Below the pieces are notes generated by a model, which saw only the letters and a program-made list of their open reading frames with translations, was not told where the DNA came from and made no database searches. DNA of 64,000 nt from Muriicola soli (lineage in GTDB: Bacteria; Bacteroidota; Bacteroidia; Flavobacteriales; Flavobacteriaceae). Positions 7,151 to 15,293 of this stretch are shown one piece after another. The first letter of the stretch is position 1; each line of letters opens with the position of its first letter. A program made the position numbers and the translations under genes. The stretch is from the NCBI RefSeq assembly GCF_004139715.1, contig NZ_CP035544.1:1736001-1800000 (forward strand), written 5' to 3'.

Positions 7151-8860
7151 ATGAATGACATACTAACGACCGCCAAAAGCTGGCTAACCGATTTTTTTGA
7201 TCCTGCCGTAAAAAAGGAGATTCAACACCTTATTGAAAACGATCCGGAAGAACTCAAGGATCGATTCTATAAGAATATGGAATTTGGTACCGGTGGAATG
7301 CGTGGCATCATGGGAGTAGGAACAAACCGGATCAATAAATACACTCTCGGAAAAAGTACGCAGGGACTCAGCAACTACCTGCACAGGGTATACCCCGATG
7401 CTGAGCTTAAAGTAGTAATCGCCTACGATTGCCGCCACAACAGTGACACACTGGCCCGTACCGTTGCCGAAGTTTTCTCTGCCAACAATATTAAAGTTTA
7501 CCTCTTTTCAGATCTGCGGACCACCCCGGAGTTATCCTTCGCCGTACGTTATCTGGACTGCCAGGCCGGCGTAGTGCTCACCGCTTCACATAATCCGCCT
7601 GAATACAATGGGTATAAAGTATACTGGACCGATGGTGGGCAGATTGTACCGCCTCAGGACGGGGAGATTATCGCCGAGATCAACAGGCTGTCTGTGGAAG
7701 ATGTACGTTTTAAGGCAAAAGATGACTTTATAGAGCTTATTGATAAACAGGTTGATGAGGCTTTTATAAATGCTTCAGTGAAAAATGGAGATTTCAATGC
7801 TCCGGGAAAAGAAGATTTTTCTATAGTCTTTACTTCCCTTCACGGCACATCAATTACGGCCATCCCAGAAGTACTCAGCAGGGCCGGATACAGCAAAGTT
7901 ACTATCATAGCGGAACAGGCAGAGCCCGACGGGAACTTCCCAACCGTGGTATCACCCAATCCCGAAGAGCCTGAGGCATTGACACTCGCCATGAAAAAGG
8001 CCGAAGAAATAGGCGCAGACATGGTAGTAGGAACTGATCCCGACAGTGACCGATTGGGGATTGCGGTGCGCAATCTGCAAGGTAAAATGGAATTATTGAA
8101 TGGGAATCAGACTATGGTCCTCATGACTAAATTCCTGCTAGATCAGCAAAAGAAAAAAGGCATGAAAGGCAACGAATTCATTGCCTCCACCATAGTTTCA
8201 ACACCAATGATGCAAAGTCTGGCTTCCGCATATGATGTAGAATGCAAGACCTCTCTAACCGGGTTTAAATGGATAGCCAAAATGATAGTTGACCACCCTG
8301 ATCAACATTTTGTAGGGGGAGGAGAAGAGAGTTTCGGGTTTATGGTAGGCGATTTTGTACGCGATAAGGATGCTGTTACTTCTACCCTACTCGCCTGTGA
8401 AATAGGTGCTACAGCCAAAGCAAATGGGAAGTCGTTCTACCAGGAACTCATCCAATGTTATGCAGACTACGGGCTTTATAAAGAGCGACTTATTTCCCTG
8501 ACAAAAAAAGGAATTTCAGGAGCCGAAGAGATTCGTGAAATGATGCAGGACTTCAAGGAGAATCCAGTTAAATCCCTGGATGGCTCCAAGGTTATAACGG
8601 TAGACGACTACAACACTTCTACCTCAACGGATATCAAAACCGGAAAAGTATCGGCCATAGACCTGCCAAAGTCAAATGTCCTGATCTACACTACGGAAGA
8701 TGGTACCCGGATGGCTGCCAGACCCAGTGGAACTGAACCTAAAATAAAATTTTATTTCAGTGTAAATTCCACCTTGGAGCAGACCAATGCTTACAATGAA
8801 GGGAATAAGGCATTGGAAGATAAGTTGGATAGAATAGTAAGCGAATTGAAATTGGATTGA
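7151..8860 (+). CDS. Phosphoglucomutase/phosphomannomutase (alpha-D-phosphohexomutase)
   Basis: A 569-residue cytoplasmic mutase interconverting hexose 1- and 6-phosphates. All four family motifs are present: the phosphoserine loop TASHNPPEYNGYKVYW (Ser about residue 146), the Mg-binding DPDSDR (about 296), the sugar-binding GGEESFG (about 389) and the phosphate-binding RPSGTEPK (about 523). Length suits the PGM2-like bacterial subgroup, which acts on glucose, mannose or pentose phosphates. The stop codon overlaps the ATG of the ABC exporter gene by one base (TGATG), indicating translational coupling. Substrate preference is not resolved. Confidence 0.92.
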   Translation: MNDILTTAKSWLTDFFDPAVKKEIQHLIENDPEELKDRFYKNMEFGTGGMRGIMGVGTNRINKYTLGKSTQGLSNYLHRVYPDAELKVVIAYDCRHNSDTLARTVAEVFSANNIKVYLFSDLRTTPELSFAVRYLDCQAGVVLTASHNPPEYNGYKVYWTDGGQIVPPQDGEIIAEINRLSVEDVRFKAKDDFIELIDKQVDEAFINASVKNGDFNAPGKEDFSIVFTSLHGTSITAIPEVLSRAGYSKVTIIAEQAEPDGNFPTVVSPNPEEPEALTLAMKKAEEIGADMVVGTDPDSDRLGIAVRNLQGKMELLNGNQTMVLMTKFLLDQQKKKGMKGNEFIASTIVSTPMMQSLASAYDVECKTSLTGFKWIAKMIVDHPDQHFVGGGEESFGFMVGDFVRDKDAVTSTLLACEIGATAKANGKSFYQELIQCYADYGLYKERLISLTKKGISGAEEIREMMQDFKENPVKSLDGSKVITVDDYNTSTSTDIKTGKVSAIDLPKSNVLIYTTEDGTRMAARPSGTEPKIKFYFSVNSTLEQTNAYNEGNKALEDKLDRIVSELKLD

Positions 8861-10683
8861 TGAACTACTTCAAGAAAATCCTGCGTTTTGCAACGCCCTA
8901 TAAGAAATTCGCTTATCTCAATATCTTTTTCAATATTCTTTACGCGCTTTTTAGTGCCCTGTCTTTCGTTGCCCTGATCCCTATGCTCAAGGTTCTTTTT
9001 AACCAGACAACTAAGATCTACACAGAACCCACCTATCAAGGCATCGGGAATTTGGAAGACTATTTAAAGGGGTATTTGAACTATTGGGTAACCACTTACT
9101 CAGGAGAAGATGAAATGAAAGCCCTTGTTTTCGTTATTGCCCTGGTGTTAATCTTGTTCCTCTTAAAAAACGTCTTTAATTACCTGGCCATGTACTTTAT
9201 CACCTTCCTCAGAAACGGGGTGCTGAAAGATATCAGGAACAGGATGTATCAAAAAATCACAGACCTTCCTATTTCCTTCTATTCGGAAAAACGGAAAGGG
9301 GATGTAATCGCCAGAATTACCTCAGATGTGTTGGAAATCCAGCACTCCTTCCTTTCCATACTGGAATTACTGGTTCGGGAACCTCTAACGATACTATTCA
9401 CCATAGCAGTGATGTTCTTTATCAGCGTAAAACTCACCCTCTTTGTATTTATTTTTATCCCCCTTGCGGGGATGATCATATCCAGGATCGGGAAATCCCT
9501 GAAAAAGAAATCGGATCGGGTTCAAAAAGAACAGGGAGAATTCCTGTCGATTGTTGAGGAGACTTTAGGGGGGCTAAGAGTGATTAAGGCATTTAATTCA
9601 GAATCTAGGTTTTACAAGGTGTTTTCAGCTTCCACCGAACGCTTCTTCCATTTTTCCAATAAGCTCCTCAACAGGCAAAATCTCGCTTCGCCCACAGGGG
9701 AATTCCTGGGTATTATGGTGATTGGTGTGCTTCTTTGGTTTGGCGGGAAGATGGTCCTGGTTGATAAAACACTTGATGCTTCTTCCTTTATCGCGTATAT
9801 GGGTTTGGCTTACAATATCCTTACCCCTGCTAAAGCCATAAGTAAGGCCTCCTACGGCGTAAAGAAGGGAAATGCCGCAGCTGAAAGGGTTCTTGAGATC
9901 TTAGAAACTGAAAATCCGATTAAGGAAGTTAAAGATCCTATTCATGCCACTGAATTCAACTCCTCCCTCACCCTTGAAAATATTGCCTTTAAATACGAAG
10001 ATGACTGGGTCCTGAAGGACTTCAATCTGGAACTTACGAAGGGTAAAACCGTAGCCCTGGTGGGGCAGTCGGGCAGTGGAAAAAGTACGGTTGCTAACCT
10101 GGTTACCCGATTCTACGATGTTGACCAGGGGCAGATTACCATAGACGGTACGGATATTAAGTTACTATCAAAACGTTCCTTGAGAGAACTGATGGGGCTG
10201 GTTACCCAAGAGTCCATTTTATTCAATGATACGGTCCGCAATAATATCTCCCTCGGAAAGGAAGGCGCTTCTGAGGAAGAGATCATTGAGGCCGCAAAAA
10301 TTGCCAATGCGCATGATTTTATTTCCGAGCTCCCGATGGGCTATGATACCAATATTGGGGATAGTGGAAATAAATTAAGTGGAGGGCAGAAACAGAGACT
10401 CTCCATTGCCAGGGCGGTCTTAAAAAACCCACCGATCATGATTCTGGATGAAGCCACTTCTGCTCTTGACACAGAAAGTGAGCGCCTGGTACAGGAAGCC
10501 CTTGACAAACTCATGCAAAACAGAACTTCTCTCGTGATTGCTCACCGGCTGTCTACCATCCAAAAAGCAGATTCCATCGTGGTTATGGAGAAGGGCAAGA
10601 TACTGGAAATTGGCACCCATGAAGTCCTGTTAAAGCAAAAAGGAGTTTACTTCAAACTTGTGGCGATGCAGTCCTTCGACTGA
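8860..10683 (+). CDS. ABC exporter, fused permease and ATPase (MsbA-type)
   Basis: A 607-residue half-transporter that would work as a homodimer in the inner membrane. Residues 1-320 form an ABC type 1 transmembrane domain with about six helices. The nucleotide-binding domain has Walker A GQSGSGKST (about 403-411), Q-loop VTQES, signature LSGGQKQR (about 506), Walker B MILDEATSALD and the H-loop IAHRLST. The layout is that of MsbA/lipid or multidrug exporters. The reading frame is open from TTG 8857, but the ATG at 8860, coupled to the mutase stop, is preferred. Coupling with a hexomutase and a lipid-carrier glycosyltransferase makes an envelope-glycolipid flippase plausible but unproven. Confidence 0.9.
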   Translation: MNYFKKILRFATPYKKFAYLNIFFNILYALFSALSFVALIPMLKVLFNQTTKIYTEPTYQGIGNLEDYLKGYLNYWVTTYSGEDEMKALVFVIALVLILFLLKNVFNYLAMYFITFLRNGVLKDIRNRMYQKITDLPISFYSEKRKGDVIARITSDVLEIQHSFLSILELLVREPLTILFTIAVMFFISVKLTLFVFIFIPLAGMIISRIGKSLKKKSDRVQKEQGEFLSIVEETLGGLRVIKAFNSESRFYKVFSASTERFFHFSNKLLNRQNLASPTGEFLGIMVIGVLLWFGGKMVLVDKTLDASSFIAYMGLAYNILTPAKAISKASYGVKKGNAAAERVLEILETENPIKEVKDPIHATEFNSSLTLENIAFKYEDDWVLKDFNLELTKGKTVALVGQSGSGKSTVANLVTRFYDVDQGQITIDGTDIKLLSKRSLRELMGLVTQESILFNDTVRNNISLGKEGASEEEIIEAAKIANAHDFISELPMGYDTNIGDSGNKLSGGQKQRLSIARAVLKNPPIMILDEATSALDTESERLVQEALDKLMQNRTSLVIAHRLSTIQKADSIVVMEKGKILEIGTHEVLLKQKGVYFKLVAMQSFD

Positions 10684-10794
10684 ACTACTTCTGCAATTAT
10701 TCTTCCATTGGTCTAAAAAAGGGGTAATTTTATAGAGGAATTGTCGGCCGATTAAACCTTTATGGTGAAAATCAGTCTTAGGAGCATAACAGAC

Positions 10795-10802
10795 TAACTT
10801 TG
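10795..10802 (+). promoter_or_regulatory. TAACTTTG box overlapping the ECF sigma start codon
   Basis: Exact TAnnTTTG match whose last three bases (TTG 10800-10802) are also the only plausible start codon of the sigma gene. It is therefore either a chance match or evidence that the translation start is different. No -33 TTG at proper spacing was found. Confidence 0.2.
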
Positions 10803-11342
10803 ATTGCTGAAGAAACCTTAGTTAAAGAACTAAAGCAAAAGAATACTCAGGCAAAGGCTTTTGAGGTGCTTATCAACACCTATAAGGAGCGTTTGTACTG
10901 GCATATCAGAAGGATTGTATTAGACCACGATGATGCGGATGATGTTTTGCAGAATACCTTTATAAAGGTTTACAGAAATATAGATAAATTCAAGGGGGAT
11001 AGTAAACTATATTCCTGGATGTATCGGATAGGCACAAATGAAGCCCTGACCTTTCTGAAGACTAAATCCAAAAAACTGGGGGTGAGCAGTGACGAATTGA
11101 TTGAAAGAAAGGCGAACACCCTGGAGGCTGATGTGTATTTTGAAGGAGACGCCATTCAATTGAAATTACAACAGGCCATAGCTAGCCTGCCTGAAAAACA
11201 AAAGTTGGTCTTCAATATGAAGTACTACGAGGAACTAAAGTACTCGGAGATCGCAGAAATATTGGAGGTCTCGGTTGGAGGTTTAAAGGCCTCCTACCAT
11301 CTGGCAGCAAAGAAAATTGAAGCCTTTTTAAAACAGGAGTAA
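10800..11342 (+). CDS. ECF-type RNA polymerase sigma factor
   Basis: A 180-residue sigma-70 family factor with region 2 (FEVLINTYKERLYWHIRRIV, then DHDDADDVLQNTFIKVYRN and SWMYRIGTNEALTF) and region 4 (LPEKQKLVFNMKYYEELKYS, then the helix-turn-helix SEIAEILEVSVGGLKASYHL). There is no ATG before the conserved domain, so a TTG at 10800 reading Met-Ile-Ala-Glu is taken as start. The next two genes fit the usual partners: a membrane protein that could be its anti-sigma factor and a small periplasmic protein. The ECF factor is presumably released by an envelope signal; the target genes are unknown. Confidence 0.9.
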   Translation: MIAEETLVKELKQKNTQAKAFEVLINTYKERLYWHIRRIVLDHDDADDVLQNTFIKVYRNIDKFKGDSKLYSWMYRIGTNEALTFLKTKSKKLGVSSDELIERKANTLEADVYFEGDAIQLKLQQAIASLPEKQKLVFNMKYYEELKYSEIAEILEVSVGGLKASYHLAAKKIEAFLKQE

Positions 11343-11373
11343 ACTGTGGAGAAAGCTATATTATACCTAAACC

Positions 11374-11898
11374 ATGAAAGACATATCAAAAGAAAACAGC
11401 TTTAAAACGCCACCCGGCTATTTTGAGGGGCTTTCAGATCAAATCCTGAAGAAAATTCAGGAAGAGGATACCGGAAAGCTTCCCAAAAAGGAAGGATTTG
11501 GCGTACCCGAGAACTATTTTGACCAGCTGGAAAAGGACATTCTTACCAAAACGGTTCAAAAAGAAACACCGGTCATTAAACTCAAGCAATACAAATCCTA
11601 TTTTTATGCTGCAGCTGCCATTGCGGCCATCTTTATTTTGGTGATAGGATTAGAATGGAATACCACTCAAACCCTTAATTTTGATGACCTGGCAGAGGCA
11701 GATATCACCAGCTATATAGAATCAAGAGATCTGGAATTGAGTAATTCCGAGATTGCAGAAGTCATTCCGCTGGCCAATCTCGAAATGGACGATTTTATGG
11801 AAAGTTCAGTAGATAGTGAACAGATAATGGACTACCTGGAAGATTCCATAAATGATTTAGACGAATTAAATATCGACTTAAATGAAGAATATCAATAA
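11374..11898 (+). CDS. Single-pass membrane protein, probable anti-sigma factor
   Basis: A 174-residue acidic protein with one transmembrane helix at about residues 72-90 (YFYAAAAIAAIFILVIGLEW). The N-terminal cytoplasmic part carries two similar short blocks, NSFKTPPGYFEGL and FGVPENYFDQLEKDI, a P-x-x-YF pattern often seen in Bacteroidota sigma-linked membrane proteins. The C-terminal part beyond the membrane is very acidic. It follows the ECF sigma gene by 31 bp and overlaps the next gene by 17 bp, so an anti-sigma role is inferred from position and topology, not from a recognised anti-sigma domain (no ZAS zinc motif is visible). Confidence 0.7.
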   Translation: MKDISKENSFKTPPGYFEGLSDQILKKIQEEDTGKLPKKEGFGVPENYFDQLEKDILTKTVQKETPVIKLKQYKSYFYAAAAIAAIFILVIGLEWNTTQTLNFDDLAEADITSYIESRDLELSNSEIAEVIPLANLEMDDFMESSVDSEQIMDYLEDSINDLDELNIDLNEEYQ

Positions 11899-12322
11899 AC
11901 TCCTCGTACTTACCTTCCTCCTGATCGGGAGCATCACATTTGCCCAGACAGGAGCAGGTATGGATAAGATAAAATCGCTGAAGATCGCGTTTATTACTGA
12001 ACGACTTAATCTTAGCAGCGAAGAAGCCGCCGTATTTTGGCCGGTTTATAATGAACACGAGGCTAATCTTGAAGCCTTGCGCCAGGAGGAAAGAAATGAG
12101 ATCAGGGGCCGACTCCGAAATTTTCAGAATATGTCGGACGCCCAGATTCAGAATTTGATGGGGGAATTTCTTGCACTACAACAAGAGAGAAATGATAGAA
12201 ATATTGCTTTTCTCAAGCGCATGACTGAGTTGATTTCTGCCAGGAAGACCTTTCTGCTGATCAAAGCCGAAGACGATTTCAAAAAAAGACTACTCCAGCA
12301 AATACAAAAAAGGCGGCAATAG
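11882..12322 (+). CDS. Exported helical protein, sensor-of-ECF-sigma type (Spy/CpxP-like)
   Basis: A 146-residue protein with a clear signal peptide ending in ITFAQ. The mature part is predicted helical, rich in Glu, Arg and Leu, with ERLNLSSEEAAVFWPVYNEH resembling the LTxxQ-like helix motif of periplasmic CpxP/Spy chaperones. In Flavobacteria similar genes beside an ECF sigma and membrane protein are annotated as sensors of the sigma factor. The 17-bp overlap with the anti-sigma-like gene supports a single operon of three genes, ended by a terminator 23 bp after the stop. Confidence 0.7.
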   Translation: MKNINKLLVLTFLLIGSITFAQTGAGMDKIKSLKIAFITERLNLSSEEAAVFWPVYNEHEANLEALRQEERNEIRGRLRNFQNMSDAQIQNLMGEFLALQQERNDRNIAFLKRMTELISARKTFLLIKAEDDFKKRLLQQIQKRRQ

Positions 12323-12345
12323 CCAGAATTCGATGAAAAGCATTT

Positions 12346-12370
12346 AAAAAGGGGCAATTTGCCCCTTTTT
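12346..12370 (+). terminator. Terminator of the ECF sigma operon
   Basis: Stem AAAAAGGGGCA / TGCCCCTTTTT with a short loop, located just after the last gene of the sigma operon (stop at 12322). The symmetrical A and T runs would let it work in both directions. Confidence 0.85.
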
Positions 12371-12426
12371 GCTTTAAACCCTGTTTCATTTCTACAGTCT
12401 TAGATGTATAACCCTAAAAAACCGTT

Positions 12427-12780
12427 ATGAAAAAGTTTAAGATTGTTTTAGTTATTATCGCATTTTTTGGAGCTCTGAGCGCTTCAAATGCTCAAAGAGT
12501 TGTGAAGGTTAAAGTATATCCAAAGCACGGCACTGTAGTTACTACAGTACACAAACCGAGACTGGTAATCCACAATGGAATCCGATATCATTTAGCAGCC
12601 GGTGTCTGGTATAAAGCCAGGGGAAAGAAATACGTAGTGGCTGCTGCCCCCAGGGGGATTGTGATCAAATCCCTTCCAAGAGGTCATCGAGTCGTATTTA
12701 TCAAAGGAAGAAAGTATTTTGCCTACAAGGGTGTTCATTACCAGAGAATAGGCAGAACCTACAAAGTTGTTTATGTATAA
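12427..12780 (+). CDS. Small basic exported protein, DUF6515-like
   Basis: A 117-residue protein with a signal peptide cleaved after about residue 22 (ALSASNAQ). The mature part is strongly basic and aromatic, with repeated segments of the type GIRYHLAAGVWYKARGKKYV and GRKYFAYKGVHYQRIGRTYK, which form two copies of a GxxYxxxxGxxY unit. This pattern resembles DUF6515 proteins of Bacteroidota, whose function is unknown; such repeats suggest a small beta-rich envelope protein. It lies between the ECF operon terminator and its own terminator, so it is transcribed alone; regulation by the neighbouring sigma factor is possible but not shown. Confidence 0.7.
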   Translation: MKKFKIVLVIIAFFGALSASNAQRVVKVKVYPKHGTVVTTVHKPRLVIHNGIRYHLAAGVWYKARGKKYVVAAAPRGIVIKSLPRGHRVVFIKGRKYFAYKGVHYQRIGRTYKVVYV

Positions 12781-12824
12781 TTAGATTTGGGTTGACTTTT
12801 TAACAGGAGTCGTATGTTAGTCGG

Positions 12825-12853
12825 AAAAGGGTAGACACTGTCTGCCCTTTTTC
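12825..12853. terminator. Bidirectional terminator between convergent genes
   Basis: AAAAGGGTAGAC-ACT-GTCTGCCCTTTTT forms a long stem with one T-G wobble pair. It sits between the plus-strand small basic protein (stop 12780) and the minus-strand BNR lipoprotein (stop 12853), and both strands carry a T-run. Confidence 0.85.
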
Positions 12854-13881
12854 TATTTAAAGCGAAGTTTTGAAATTCTGAATTTACCTGCTGCATAGGC
12901 CGTGGAATCATTGACAAATCGGAAGGTGTAAAAAGGTTCTTCAGAAAGACTGATCCATTTTTCTCCACGATTTGCTGAGTAAGAGATCCCCGAATACGAC
13001 ACCGAAACAATTTCATTGCCATCGCTATCCGGGACAAACTGTACGCAACTGGTATATCCGGGCAAACTATCCTCCGCCACAAGGCTCCAGGTTACACCTC
13101 CATCAACAGTAATTGCCTTATTCCCTTTCATCGCTGTTGGTTCCGTATAATCACCACCCATGGCAATTCCAATTTTATCTGTCTGAAAGTGCAATGAATA
13201 AATTCCTCTCGTCGGTTGATCAGACCTAATTGGTGTATTGAAAACCTCCCATGTTTCACCCTTATCAGGGGAATAATAAATCCGTCCTTCCGTGGTCCCG
13301 ATCCAGGCTTTATCGTCCACAATTGCAATATTTGTATTACTGGCTGCAAAGGCTCCCTCCCCTGGAATCGCCCCTGGTAAATCGGCACAAAGTATCTTAT
13401 TCCATGTTGTACCTCCATCCCTTGTGATAAGAATAGATAGGCAGCCTCCCATCTCGTCACCAATGGCGATGCCTTCCCGGTCGCTCCAAAAAATCATGGA
13501 GTCATAGAAGACGCCTTTATCGTCTTCTTTATACACTAATTCCATCAAGCCATCATTCCCCGTTTTAAACAACAAGGCAGGCCTGCCTGCAGATAACATA
13601 AAAAAGTCGGTTGCCGTATGTGCCACGGCCCTGAATTCCGGATATAAAGTATCATACCGCTGTTGTTTGGCCCTAATTTGATCAGTTGCCAGATCCAACG
13701 ACCCAAATACGCCTCCGGTTCCTGCGAATGCCACGCTCCCGTCCATGACCTCCATTGCCCTTATACTTACAGAATCGGTAAACAAATCCTCAACTTCAAC
13801 ACTGCTGAAATTATGGACAGTTGGGCCTTCAGAACAACTTAAAAGGAGAAAGAAAATACAGAAGGGAAAAATTAGTCGCAT
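12853..13881 (-). CDS. BNR/YCF48-like beta-propeller lipoprotein
   Basis: A 342-residue lipoprotein. The signal sequence ends in the lipobox LLLSCSEG, so Cys is lipidated. The mature protein carries several BNR/Asp-box repeats (ITRDGGTTWNKI, SPDKGETWEVF, TVDGGVTWSLV, SANRGEKWISL), indicating a beta-propeller like YCF48/sortilin-type proteins; these often bind sugars or act as assembly factors, here unknown. The frame opens at a TTG at 13899, but that codon lies inside a -7 box, so the ATG at 13881 is preferred. It is divergent from the rRNA methyltransferase gene with two closely spaced promoters between. Confidence 0.82.
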   Translation of the reverse strand: MRLIFPFCIFFLLLSCSEGPTVHNFSSVEVEDLFTDSVSIRAMEVMDGSVAFAGTGGVFGSLDLATDQIRAKQQRYDTLYPEFRAVAHTATDFFMLSAGRPALLFKTGNDGLMELVYKEDDKGVFYDSMIFWSDREGIAIGDEMGGCLSILITRDGGTTWNKILCADLPGAIPGEGAFAASNTNIAIVDDKAWIGTTEGRIYYSPDKGETWEVFNTPIRSDQPTRGIYSLHFQTDKIGIAMGGDYTEPTAMKGNKAITVDGGVTWSLVAEDSLPGYTSCVQFVPDSDGNEIVSVSYSGISYSANRGEKWISLSEEPFYTFRFVNDSTAYAAGKFRISKLRFK

Positions 13882-13896
13882 CAGTTTTAATTTCCT

Positions 13897-13904
13897 CAAA
13901 AATA
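13897..13904 (-). promoter_or_regulatory. Candidate -7 box (TATTTTTG) for the BNR lipoprotein
   Basis: Exact TAnnTTTG match on the minus strand, 15 bp before the ATG at 13881. It implies a very short leader and overlaps the alternative TTG start at 13899, arguing against that start. Confidence 0.45.
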
Positions 13905-13926
13905 AAGGGTTTCCTGTCTAAAACGA

Positions 13927-13934
13927 TACCTTTG
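13927..13934 (+). promoter_or_regulatory. Candidate -7 box (TACCTTTG) for the rsmB-like gene
   Basis: Exact TAnnTTTG match 17 bp before the ATG at 13952. It is divergent from, and only about 22 bp from, the minus-strand box at 13897-13904, so the two promoters' upstream regions overlap. Confidence 0.5.
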
Positions 13935-13951
13935 CCATCTAAAATTTTTCG

Positions 13952-15163
13952 ATGCGCTTACACAGAAATTTGGTATTTGCCGTGGTAGACGGATTGCAAT
14001 TGATCTTTCAAGAAGGTGTCTACGCCTCAAAAGCAGTTGAGCAAATATTGAAAAGAGACAAACGCTGGGGATCCCGCGACAGGGGTTTTATCGCCGAAAC
14101 GCTTTACGATATTGTTCGCTGGAAGCGATTATACTCGGAGATAGCAGAAGTTAAAGAACCCTATAGCCGGGCAAATTATTTCAGGTTGTTTACTGTTTGG
14201 GCCGTTTTGCGAGGCATTCCACTCCCGAATTGGAAACAGCTTGAAGATACCCCTACAAGGAGGATCAAAGGTCGCTTTGATGAGTTGTCCAAAATCAGAA
14301 AATTCAGGGAGTCCATCCCGGATTGGATCGATGAGCTAGGGGTTAAAGCTTTCGATGAAAAATTTTGGGACAAGGAGCTACACGCTTTAAATCAACTGGC
14401 ACCAGTGGTCTTAAGGACCAATACCCTGAAAACATCTATGCCCTTTTTACGACAAAGACTGCTGGAGGAAGGGATTGCCTCAGATCCTGTTTCCGGATAC
14501 CCTCACGCCCTTGTCTTAAAGGAGAGAAGTAATGTTTTTACGACCGAGGCCTTTAAGGAGGGTTGGTTTGAGGTCCAGGATGCCTCTTCCCAGTTGGTAG
14601 CGCCGATGCTGGATGTTGCCCCGGGTCATAGGGTGGTAGACGCCTGTGCCGGAGCCGGAGGGAAATCCCTTCACCTCGCTGCCCTCATGGAAAATAAGGG
14701 ACAGTTGATCGCCCTTGACATCTATCCGAAAAAACTTCACGAACTCAAGCGTCGAGCCCGAAGAAATGGAGCACATAATTTGGAAACCCGACTCATAGAT
14801 TCCTCTAAAGTGATTAAAAAACTTCATCAGAAGGCAGACAGGGTCCTTATCGACGCGCCATGTACAGGTTTGGGCGTTCTAAAAAGAAATCCCGATACCA
14901 AATGGAAACTACAACCGGAAGACCTGGAAAAACTGATAGTGACCCAAAGGCAATTGTTGACAGACTACAGTAAGATGGTTAAAGCCAGGGGTAAATTGGT
15001 ATATGCCACTTGCTCGATCCTGCCACAGGAGAATGAAAAGCAGGTCAAGGATTTCCTGGAGAGCGAAGAAGGGCAGAGTTTCTCCTTGGTTAAAGAACAA
15101 CATGTTTACGCCCACAAATCAGGATTTGACGGCTTTTACATCGCTGCACTACAAAAGGATTAA
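13952..15163 (+). CDS. rsmB: 16S rRNA m5C methyltransferase, RsmB/NOP family
   Basis: A 403-residue SAM-dependent RNA cytosine-C5 methyltransferase. The N-terminal part resembles the NusB-like domain of RsmB (residues 1-140). Motif I is DACAGAGGKSLHLAAL (about 230), motif IV DAPCTGLGVLKRNPD (about 302; the Cys releases product) and motif VI ATCSILPQEN (about 352; catalytic Cys). Family members methylate C967 or nearby positions in 16S rRNA. The gene symbol is by family; RsmF-type assignment is less likely given the NusB-like N terminus. It has its own promoter and is followed by purL after 130 bp. Confidence 0.88.
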   Translation: MRLHRNLVFAVVDGLQLIFQEGVYASKAVEQILKRDKRWGSRDRGFIAETLYDIVRWKRLYSEIAEVKEPYSRANYFRLFTVWAVLRGIPLPNWKQLEDTPTRRIKGRFDELSKIRKFRESIPDWIDELGVKAFDEKFWDKELHALNQLAPVVLRTNTLKTSMPFLRQRLLEEGIASDPVSGYPHALVLKERSNVFTTEAFKEGWFEVQDASSQLVAPMLDVAPGHRVVDACAGAGGKSLHLAALMENKGQLIALDIYPKKLHELKRRARRNGAHNLETRLIDSSKVIKKLHQKADRVLIDAPCTGLGVLKRNPDTKWKLQPEDLEKLIVTQRQLLTDYSKMVKARGKLVYATCSILPQENEKQVKDFLESEEGQSFSLVKEQHVYAHKSGFDGFYIAALQKD

Positions 15164-15253
15164 TACAAAGCGGTTTTCAGGCTTTAGAAAGTAATCAACA
15201 ATAACCCTTGAAAACTGTTGTAGAAGCTTCGTTATAAAGCGGTGGAATTAGTG

Positions 15254-15261
15254 TAAATTTG
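15254..15261 (+). promoter_or_regulatory. Candidate purL -7 box (TAAATTTG)
   Basis: Exact TAnnTTTG match 32 bp before the purL ATG at 15294. A convincing -33 TTG at the usual distance is not present. No purine riboswitch-like structure was recognised in the 130-bp leader region. Confidence 0.45.
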
Positions 15262-15293
15262 TGGCTTCTTAAAATCCTGTTTAAACCTGGCTC

